This document shows, piece after piece, positions 1-5,559 of a DNA stretch of 8,192 nt (positions are counted from its first letter, which is position 1; every line of letters starts with the position of its first letter). The DNA is taken from the NCBI GenBank assembly GCA_947625075.1, contig CANQMY010000040.1, forward strand, positions 1 to 8,192, written 5' to 3'. This stretch comes from an uncultured Clostridia bacterium (GTDB lineage: Bacteria; Bacillota; Clostridia; TANB77; CAG-508). A program made the position numbers and the translations under genes. The notes beneath the pieces were generated by a model. It was not told where the DNA came from and ran no database searches. It worked only from the letters and a program-made list of their open reading frames with translations.

Positions 1-548
1 AGCTCAAAAACATTTTCACATTCTAAATTACTATAATAGTCTTTTATATTTAGATTATCACTTACCTTTTTTAGTGAAGCTAACTTTATATTGTACATAT
101 CACAAATAATTGCAAGTGAATGTAATTCCATATCAAACACAACATCTTCTTTTATATCAGTACTAGTCACAAAACATTCAGCTGAATAACAAGGCAATGT
201 TTTTAGTTTGCTTAGTGTTAACAGTTCTTGATTACCTACATCCATGCTATATTTTTCTTCGTCTAGTATATTCCATTCAAAATTATATACTTTGGATATA
301 CTAACCCATTCTCCTATTTTTTGATTATTTGCACCTGCATATCCTATATTAATTATTAAATCCGGTTTTGGATTATTTTCTAGATATTTTGTAATTCCAA
401 TCGCTGTTTTTTGCTTTCCTATTCCCGTTATTATTAGTGTTTTATTTTCTTTCTTATACAAATTATCATTTACTTTTATTAGTTCTAATTTAGATGCTAT
501 TTGATCTGCTTCTTTATTCATAGCACAATGAATTAATATACTTTTCAT
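1..548 (-). CDS. MTA/SAH nucleosidase-like protein of the nucleoside phosphorylase superfamily, C-terminus cut by the window edge
   Basis: An open frame of 182 codons reads from ATG at 548 off the left edge, so the C-terminus is missing. The protein resembles the PNP/UDP family, closest in motifs to 5'-methylthioadenosine/S-adenosylhomocysteine nucleosidase, which cleaves the N-glycosidic bond of adenine nucleosides in the cytoplasm. Visible motifs are CAMNKEAD near residues 8-15, TGIGKQKTA (41-49), IGYAG (68-72), FDMELHSLA (138-146) and KKVSD (160-164). By alignment from memory with the E. coli enzyme, E13, E141 and D164 match the glutamate, purine/ribose-site glutamate and catalytic aspartate. 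The second glutamate comes about 33 residues earlier than in E. coli, so this is a compact version. The start is supported by AAGGAA about 9 nt upstream. It follows the small membrane-protein gene by 30 nt and is probably cotranscribed with it. Substrate is not established; another nucleosidase of the superfamily is possible. Confidence 0.75.
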   Translation of the reverse strand, partial: MKSILIHCAMNKEADQIASKLELIKVNDNLYKKENKTLIITGIGKQKTAIGITKYLENNPKPDLIINIGYAGANNQKIGEWVSISKVYNFEWNILDEEKYSMDVGNQELLTLSKLKTLPCYSAECFVTSTDIKEDVVFDMELHSLAIICDMYNIKLASLKKVSDNLNIKDYYSNLECENVFE

Positions 549-578
549 TTTTTATTTTCCTTATTTTTACTAATTTGT

Positions 579-791
579 TTATTGAGCACTTTCTAGATTT
601 CTTTTTTGTATTTGTTCATCGTAAGTTTTCTTTAATCCAGTATCATATACATTTTGTAATATCATTGATTCTTGTAACTGAGATTTTCTTTTTGCTGAAA
701 TATATACAAGGTTGGTTGCCAAAACTATTAAAATGAATAATATAGTTACTAATACAATTAGAGTAACTGAACCATTTTCATTTTTAATCAT
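579..791 (-). CDS. Small pseudopilin-like single-pass membrane protein, 70 aa
   Basis: No specific function can be assigned. The protein has a short polar N-terminus (MIKNENG), one hydrophobic segment at about residues 9-31, and then a charged, glutamine-rich tail (KRKSQLQES onward) that could be helical or coiled. The layout, polar leader ending in glycine and then SVTLIVLVTILF, resembles the class III leader of type IV pilins and pseudopilins in clostridia. The usual glutamate at +5 after the glycine is replaced by isoleucine (I12), so processing by a prepilin peptidase is uncertain. The start is well supported by AAAGGAGA, with GGAG 7 nt before the ATG. It lies 31 nt after topA and 30 nt before the nucleosidase gene, which suggests cotranscription. 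No other pilus or secretion genes are in the window. A simple membrane-anchored small protein is the main alternative. The coding call is fairly secure because of the ribosome binding site and ordered protein features. Confidence 0.7.
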   Translation of the reverse strand: MIKNENGSVTLIVLVTILFILIVLATNLVYISAKRKSQLQESMILQNVYDTGLKKTYDEQIQKRNLESAQ

Positions 792-822
792 AATTTTCTC
801 CTTTGCTTTTTAGATTAATCTA

Positions 823-2946
823 TTATTTTTTATTTACCTTTTTTGTACTAGATTTCGATTTAGTTTTTTCTTTGCCTTTTCTTTTACTTGTTCTTTTTGA
901 TTTTTTACCTACACTTTTTGTTGCTTTTTCATTCATTTCTGGAGACCATTTTTCTCCCTCTTTTGGTTTATTCCATGAGATATAGTTGCATGGATTTTCG
1001 CTCTCTTTATTATTATTAATACAAATATAATAATTTTTACCGCGTTTCGTTTTTCTTACCAATACTTCTGATCCACACACTGGACATGGAACTTCTATTT
1101 TCTCAGCATAAGATTTAATATTTTTACATTCTGGATATCCTGAACATGCTAAAAATTTTCCATATCTTCCATATTTAACAACCATCATTCTTCCACATTT
1201 TTCACACTTTATGTTTGTTACTTCATCTTCTATTTTTACATGTTCAAGTTCCTTATTTGCTTTTTCTAATTCAGCTTTAAAAGGTCCATAAAATTCTCTT
1301 ATTACATTTTTCCAACTCTCGTTTCCTTCTGCAATTTTATCAAATCTATTTTCAATATCTGCAGTAAATTCAACATTAATAATATCTGTAAAATTCTCTA
1401 TTAATAATTTATTTACCACTTTTCCAAGCTCAGTTGGTAATAATTGTTTTTGCTCTTTTTCAATATATCTTCTATCAATTATAGTTGAGATAATAGTAGC
1501 ATAAGTACTTGGTCTTCCTATTCCTTTTTCTTCTAATGTTTTAACTAAGCTAGCTTCAGTATATCTTGGAGGTGGCTCTGTAAAACTTTGTTTTGGTTCG
1601 ATTTCTTCTTTTTTTAATGTTTCACCAACTTCAAGTTGTGGAATACTTAATTCGTCATCTTCATCATTCTTTTCATCTCTATCTTCAACGTATAATGTCA
1701 TAAATCCTTTGAATTTAAGTGTTTGTCCAGACGCTCTAAAATTATATGTTTCTTTTTCTTTTACATCTATATTTGCGTTAATTGTATCAAATACAGCTGC
1801 AGACATTTGACTTGCTATAAATCTATTATAAATTAATTTATACAATTTATATTGATCTGGAGTTAAATTATCTTTTATTTTGTCCGGATAAAGATCTATA
1901 TATGTTGGTCTTATACCTTCATGAGCATCTTGAGCTCCAGCTTTTGTCTTATAATATCTATTCTCATAATATTCTGTTCCATAAACAGATGTAATGTATT
2001 GTTTAGCTGATTGTCTTGCTTCTTCCGAAATTCTTGTTGAGTCTGTTCTCATATAAGTAATTAAACCAACCATACCTTTTTCTGGAACTGATACTCCTTC
2101 GTATAAACCTTGAGCAATATTCATTGTTTTCCTAATTGGAAATCCTAACTTTCTTGAAGCTTCTTGTTGCATTGTACTTGTTGTAAATGGTGGAGCTGGT
2201 GTTCTTTTCTTTTCTCCTCTTTTAACATCAGTTACAACATATTTTCCATTTTCAATTTCTTTTAAAATTTCTTTAACTTCTTTTTCATTATGAAGTTCAA
2301 TTTTATTTCCATTTTTTCCATATAATCTAGCTGTAAATTTTTCTTCATTTTTTAAAAGTTTAACAAATATATTCCAATATTCTTCAGGAATAAATTTTTC
2401 TATTTCTTCTTCTCTATCAACAATTAGCTTAACTGCCACAGATTGTACACGTCCTGCTGACAATCCTCTTTTTACTTTTTTCCAAAGTATAGGACTTATT
2501 TGATATCCAACAATTCTATCTAAAATTCTTCTTGCTTGCTGAGCATTTGTTAGATTCATATCTATCTTTCTAGGTTCTTTTATACTTTTTTGTACAGTTT
2601 CTTTTGTTATTTCATTAAATGTAACTCTGCATACACTATCTAATGGTATTCCCAATAAATAAGCTAAATGATATGCAATTGCTTCTCCTTCACGATCAGG
2701 GTCAGTTGCTAAAAACACTTTTTTTGCTTGCTTAGCATCTTTTTTTAATGAATTTATTAAAGATGCCTTTCCCCTTATATTTATATATTCTGGTTCAAAA
2801 TCATGTTCTAAGTCAACCCCTAGCTTTGATTTAGGTAAATCTCTTACGTGTCCCATAGATGCTAATACCTTTACATCATTGCCTAAAAATTTTTTTATTG
2901 TATTTGCTTTTGCTGGTGACTCTACTATAATTAACTTATTCGCCAT
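823..2946 (-). CDS. topA: DNA topoisomerase I (type IA), 707 aa
   Basis: Relaxes negatively supercoiled DNA by cutting one strand through a 5'-phosphotyrosine link and passing the other. The N-terminal Toprim domain (about 1-120) holds the metal residues: E9 in VESPAKA and D82/D84/E86 in TDPDREGE. The LDRIVGYQISP and LSAGRVQS region (about 142-169) is standard for the family. The catalytic tyrosine is Y298 in GLITYMRTDST, and the GIGRPSTYA motif is at about 475-483. Two C-terminal four-cysteine zinc modules follow: C581/C584/C601/C607 and C621/C624/C642/C653. The last 35 residues are a lysine/serine tail, a probable nonspecific DNA-binding end. Length is close to other Firmicute TopA proteins. 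An acidic loop (about 420-433) interrupts the core. The start is supported by GAAAGG 8 nt upstream. It begins 87 nt after murG and has its own candidate promoter. The neighbourhood differs from the dprA-topA order typical of many Firmicutes. Confidence 0.97.
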   Translation of the reverse strand: MANKLIIVESPAKANTIKKFLGNDVKVLASMGHVRDLPKSKLGVDLEHDFEPEYINIRGKASLINSLKKDAKQAKKVFLATDPDREGEAIAYHLAYLLGIPLDSVCRVTFNEITKETVQKSIKEPRKIDMNLTNAQQARRILDRIVGYQISPILWKKVKRGLSAGRVQSVAVKLIVDREEEIEKFIPEEYWNIFVKLLKNEEKFTARLYGKNGNKIELHNEKEVKEILKEIENGKYVVTDVKRGEKKRTPAPPFTTSTMQQEASRKLGFPIRKTMNIAQGLYEGVSVPEKGMVGLITYMRTDSTRISEEARQSAKQYITSVYGTEYYENRYYKTKAGAQDAHEGIRPTYIDLYPDKIKDNLTPDQYKLYKLIYNRFIASQMSAAVFDTINANIDVKEKETYNFRASGQTLKFKGFMTLYVEDRDEKNDEDDELSIPQLEVGETLKKEEIEPKQSFTEPPPRYTEASLVKTLEEKGIGRPSTYATIISTIIDRRYIEKEQKQLLPTELGKVVNKLLIENFTDIINVEFTADIENRFDKIAEGNESWKNVIREFYGPFKAELEKANKELEHVKIEDEVTNIKCEKCGRMMVVKYGRYGKFLACSGYPECKNIKSYAEKIEVPCPVCGSEVLVRKTKRGKNYYICINNNKESENPCNYISWNKPKEGEKWSPEMNEKATKSVGKKSKRTSKRKGKEKTKSKSSTKKVNKK

Positions 2947-2988
2947 TATAATTACCTTTCTTATTATTGTTTTATAATATAATGTATT

Positions 2989-3017
2989 ATTTTAGACTAA
3001 AATTGCATTTTTTTCAA
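2989..3017 (-). promoter_or_regulatory. Candidate sigma-A-type promoter for topA
   Basis: On the minus strand TTGAAA (3017-3012) and TAAAAT (2994-2989) are separated by exactly 17 nt. Each hexamer matches five of six consensus positions. A start about 7 nt downstream would leave a leader of roughly 35 nt before the topA ATG. No U-tract terminator is visible between murG and topA, so topA may receive both read-through from the mur genes and its own transcripts. AT-rich DNA produces such boxes easily, but both boxes and the spacing are good. Confidence 0.6.
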
Positions 3018-3033
3018 GTATGCTAATTAAATA

Positions 3034-4152
3034 TTAGTTATTTAATAATTTTTTTATCTCATTATATATTCTATTTTCTACATCATACACTGCCATTTTA
3101 TTTGCTGCCATTCCCATGTTTTTAACTTTATTTTTATCACTTATTATATTATTTATTTCTTTATTTAAATTATTCTCATTTAAATCATTGTTTAATATTA
3201 ATTTTGCTGCTCCTGCTTTTTCAAAAACTCTTGCATTATCCTCTTGTCTGTTTGCAGAACTGCTTGGTAATGGAATAAATATAGCTGGTTTTCCAATAAT
3301 AGCAAGCTCTGTTAAAGTCATTGCACCGCTTCTTGCAACAACCAAATCCGATATACTCATAACTTCTGTCATGTTATAAATATATGGTAAAATTTTTGTA
3401 TTTTTCATCTTATCAATATCTAATCCACTTTTTTGAAATTCCTCTTTTACAATATCATATTGATTTTGACCCACTGCCCAAACAATTTGATAATTTTGAT
3501 TCATTTTCTTTTTTATAATTTGTATTATTGCATTATTAATAACTCTTGCTCCTTGACTTCCTCCAAATACTAAAACAATTGGTAATTCTTCAGATAAACC
3601 CAAATCCTTCTTTATTTGCTTAATATCATTGGCAGTGAGATTCAATTTTTTTACCTTTGTAGGGTTTCCTGTATAAACTATTTTATTTGCTTTTTTTAAA
3701 TTATTTTTTGCTTCTTTTATTCCCACTAATATAAGATCTGTTTTTTTAGCTAACATCTTAACTGCTAAACCAGGATAAGCATTGCTTTCATGTAAAACAG
3801 TTGGAATTTTTAAACTATGTGCAGAATATATAACTGCCCCGCAGATATATCCACCTGTTCCTATAACAACATCTGGATTAAATTTTTTTAATATATTTTT
3901 TGCTTCCTTAAACCCTTTTAAAGTTTTTATCATTTTCTTTATATTTTCTATAGTTATTTTTTTACTAAAACCATATGCATCTATTGTTTTAAGTTCATAT
4001 CCCGCTTTAGAAACAAGATCTTTTTCTATCTCTTTTCCAGTTCCTATAAAAATAATTTCAGAGTTAGGTTCTTCTTCCATTATTTTATTTGCTATTGCTA
4101 TTCCAGGATTTATATGTCCACCAGTTCCAGCAGCTGCAATTACTACTTTCAA
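3034..4152 (-). CDS. murG: MurG, undecaprenyl-PP-MurNAc-pentapeptide GlcNAc transferase, 372 aa, TTG start
   Basis: Adds GlcNAc from UDP-GlcNAc to lipid I to give lipid II on the inner face of the membrane. It is a GT-B family 28 enzyme. The N-terminal loop AAGTGGH (7-13) contains H13. GTGGYICG (98-105) and HESNAYPG (121-128) follow; the family more often has HEQN. The C-terminal UDP-sugar site shows VFGGSQGA (195-202), ARSGAMTLTELA (273-284) with E282, and PLPSSSANRQEDNA (295-307). The start is TTG: an in-frame TGA lies two codons upstream, and TTG places GTGGH at the usual distance from the N-terminus. Upstream ATGs at 4186 and 4159 are in another frame. No Shine-Dalgarno lies at normal distance; AAAGGAG is 36 nt away across a hairpin (see the leader entries). 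It follows ftsW by 89 nt, in the classical ftsW-murG order. Confidence 0.95.
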   Translation of the reverse strand: MKVVIAAAGTGGHINPGIAIANKIMEEEPNSEIIFIGTGKEIEKDLVSKAGYELKTIDAYGFSKKITIENIKKMIKTLKGFKEAKNILKKFNPDVVIGTGGYICGAVIYSAHSLKIPTVLHESNAYPGLAVKMLAKKTDLILVGIKEAKNNLKKANKIVYTGNPTKVKKLNLTANDIKQIKKDLGLSEELPIVLVFGGSQGARVINNAIIQIIKKKMNQNYQIVWAVGQNQYDIVKEEFQKSGLDIDKMKNTKILPYIYNMTEVMSISDLVVARSGAMTLTELAIIGKPAIFIPLPSSSANRQEDNARVFEKAGAAKLILNNDLNENNLNKEINNIISDKNKVKNMGMAANKMAVYDVENRIYNEIKKLLNN

Positions 4153-4241
4153 ATTTCATAATTATGCTATTTTTAATAAATAGCATATCTCCTTTATTAA
4201 TATATTTAGGTTTTTAAATTAGATTATACCTATAAACTATT
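4153..4241 (-). repeat. ftsW-murG spacer, copy B of a duplicated leader element
   Basis: This spacer is clearly similar to the one before ftsW (5481-5559). Read on the minus strand, both start right after an ATA-TAA gene end and share, in the same order, ATAGTTTATAG, then TTTAAAA followed by a CTAAAT block, then AAGGAGATATGCTA, then a hairpin and a 10-nt linker to the start codon. Copy B has a weak first hairpin, TAGGT (4232-4228) with ACCTA (4211-4207), at the place where copy A has a 7-bp stem. The two copies are direct repeats flanking ftsW. A+T richness inflates similarity, but the shared 11-mer and 14-mer in the same order are hard to explain by chance. Origin is unknown. Confidence 0.75.
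4163..4195 (-). promoter_or_regulatory. Hairpin-bridged ribosome binding site of murG
   Basis: The Shine-Dalgarno AAAGGAG (4195-4189) is followed, after one A, by a perfect 10-bp stem. Arms are UAUGCUAUUU (4187-4178) and AAAUAGCAUA (4172-4163), with loop AUUAA. Ten unpaired nt then lead to the TTG at 4152. The linear gap from GGAG to the start is 36 nt. Removing the hairpin leaves 11 nt, a workable spacing. There is no U-tract after the stem, so it is not an intrinsic terminator. Hairpins that bring a distant Shine-Dalgarno to the start are known, for example phage T4 gene 38. That this one does so is inference, but the ftsW copy has the same geometry. Confidence 0.65.
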
Positions 4242-5480
4242 TTATATTTTTTTAGCAGAACGTGAAATATTTAAAAGTACACCTATACTTGCTAAAAGAA
4301 TTATTAATGAACTTCCTCCATAACTTAAAAATGGAAGTGATATTCCTGTATTTGGTATGGTGTTTGTTACAACTGCAATATTTAATATAACTTGAACAGC
4401 AATTAATGCAGTTATTCCAATTGCAACAAGACTTCCAAATGTGTCTTCTGATCTAATTGCTATAACCACTCCTCTAACTACCAAAACAGCAAAAAGTAAA
4501 ATAACTAATAAGCATCCTACAAATCCAAGTTCTTCTGCTAAAATTGCAAATATAAAGTCATTGTGAGCTTCTGGTATGTATAAATATTTTTGTTTGCTTT
4601 CACCTAAACCTACTCCAAATAGTCCTCCTGAACCTATTGCATATAGTCCCTGGACTGTTTGATAAGATGTACCACTTGTATCTTCCCATGGATTTAACCA
4701 TGCTAAAATTCTATCTGATCTAAAACTACTTGTTAATTTATCTTTTAGTAGCATTAATATTCCAGCTGCTCCTACTGCTCCAATTCCTGCTAAACTAAAT
4801 AAATATTTTAATTTACATCCACTAATAATAATTATTATTACTGTTACAATTGCAATAATTATACCAGCACTTAAGTGATTTTGTATTTTATATAATAAAA
4901 ATATTGGTAATGCTGCCATAATTAATGGTATAAAGCAACCTCCCATGAAACCATCTAGTTTATTCTTTTTATCACTAAAATATCCTGCAAGTGAAATTAT
5001 TAATCCAATTTTTGTAATTTCAGAAGGTTGTATTTGAAAACCTAATTTAATCCATCTTCTTGCTCCTGATACTTCCATTCCAACTCCAGGAATTAAAACT
5101 GAAAATATAATTAATACTGAAAATAAATATACCCACCAATAAAATTTTTGATAAATTCTATAATCAACTTTTGAAATTACAATCATAGCAATAAGTCCGA
5201 GAATTGCTGCTATTCCCTGAGTTATTACATAATGATAGCTATTTCCATAGTCTGCTAATGCCGAAGGAGCACTTGCAGAAAGTACCATAATTATTCCTAA
5301 AGCAACTAGCATAAGTACAACTATAATTAAAGTCATATCAATCTTTTTTCTTCCATTAATCTCTGCTATTTTAGTAACTTTTGAAACTTCTCTGGGAGTT
5401 TGAATATTTCTTGAAATGCTAGATGCTGAATGATTAATATCTTTTCGATTTCTAGAGTTAACCCTTCTACTTTTCTGCAT
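4242..5480 (-). CDS. ftsW: FtsW/SpoVE-type SEDS peptidoglycan glycosyltransferase, 412 aa
   Basis: Integral membrane polymerase that links lipid II into glycan strands together with a class B penicillin-binding protein. About ten membrane segments are visible between residues 50 and 405, preceded by a basic, serine/arginine-rich cytoplasmic tail of about 48 residues. Family motifs include SGARRWIKLG (138-147), IQPSEITKIG (150-159), YIPEAHNDFIFAILAEELGF (301-320) and IPNTGISLPFLSYGGSS (375-391). D308 is the expected catalytic aspartate, equivalent to D297 of E. coli FtsW. The QNHLSAG stretch (200-206) departs from the EPDxGT or EPHLSGT version of this loop. The ATG at 5480 has no close Shine-Dalgarno; AAGGAG is 32 nt upstream across a hairpin. 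Its position between mraY and murG fits either vegetative FtsW or sporulation SpoVE, which sequence alone cannot separate. The murD gene that often precedes it is missing. Confidence 0.93.
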   Translation of the reverse strand: MQKSRRVNSRNRKDINHSASSISRNIQTPREVSKVTKIAEINGRKKIDMTLIIVVLMLVALGIIMVLSASAPSALADYGNSYHYVITQGIAAILGLIAMIVISKVDYRIYQKFYWWVYLFSVLIIFSVLIPGVGMEVSGARRWIKLGFQIQPSEITKIGLIISLAGYFSDKKNKLDGFMGGCFIPLIMAALPIFLLYKIQNHLSAGIIIAIVTVIIIIISGCKLKYLFSLAGIGAVGAAGILMLLKDKLTSSFRSDRILAWLNPWEDTSGTSYQTVQGLYAIGSGGLFGVGLGESKQKYLYIPEAHNDFIFAILAEELGFVGCLLVILLFAVLVVRGVVIAIRSEDTFGSLVAIGITALIAVQVILNIAVVTNTIPNTGISLPFLSYGGSSLIILLASIGVLLNISRSAKKI

Positions 5481-5559
5481 TTTAACACACTATACTAGTA
5501 AACCTAGCATATCTCCTTATCAAATTTAGATTTTAAAGTCAAATCTATAAACTATAATT
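5481..5559 (-). repeat. mraY-ftsW spacer, copy A of a duplicated leader element
   Basis: This is the partner of the 4153-4241 spacer, with the same order of shared blocks: ATAGTTTATAG, TTTAAAA with CTAAAT, and AAGGAGATATGCTA. It holds two hairpins. The first has arms UAGAUUU (5547-5541) and AAAUCUA (5533-5527) with a 7-nt loop. The second abuts the Shine-Dalgarno. At the fourth pair of hairpin 1, A-U here is G-C in the other copy, a compensatory change. A TTGACT at 5542-5537 resembles a -35 box but has no matching -10. The element fills the whole gap between the mraY stop and the ftsW start. Confidence 0.75.
5491..5518 (-). promoter_or_regulatory. Hairpin-bridged ribosome binding site of ftsW
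   Basis: AAGGAG (5518-5513) is followed after one A by an 8-bp stem, UAUGCUAG (5511-5504) with CUAGUAUA (5498-5491), closing a GUUUA loop and containing one G-U pair. A 10-nt linker then precedes the ATG at 5480. The linear gap from GGAG is 32 nt; with the hairpin folded it is 11 nt, identical to murG. Compared with the murG stem, pair 4 is G-U instead of G-C and pair 8 is G-C instead of U-A, so pairing is kept while bases change. The ATG inside the stem (5510-5508) would open only a six-codon frame ending in TAG. Confidence 0.65.

Noticed and set aside
811..822. 12-bp palindrome TAGATTAATCTA just after the topA stop
   Set aside because: Too short and AT-rich to separate from chance, and no U-tract follows on the coding strand.
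803..985. Plus-strand open frame of 60 codons rich in phenylalanine and leucine
   Set aside because: It is the antisense shadow of the lysine-rich TopA tail (AAA/AAG read as TTT/CTT), with no independent ribosome site or homology.
3023..3037. 5-bp stem CTAAT/ATTAG overlapping the murG stop as a terminator
   Set aside because: Very short, nearly all A-T and without a following U-tract.
3116..4183. Plus-strand open frames at 3116-3379 and 3782-4183
   Set aside because: Both lie antisense to murG, whose reading frame is fully supported by family motifs; the translations look like low-complexity shadows.
4163..4187. The hairpin before murG as an intrinsic terminator or attenuator
   Set aside because: Neither strand has a U-tract after the stem, and it lies between the Shine-Dalgarno and the start codon, which fits initiation better than termination.
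4223..4228. TATAAT on the minus strand in the ftsW-murG spacer as a murG promoter
   Set aside because: No acceptable -35 sequence lies 16-18 nt upstream, and the matching position in the other leader copy lacks the box.
5537..5542. TTGACT in the mraY-ftsW spacer as a -35 box
   Set aside because: The expected -10 position falls on the Shine-Dalgarno (TAAGGA), matching only two consensus bases.
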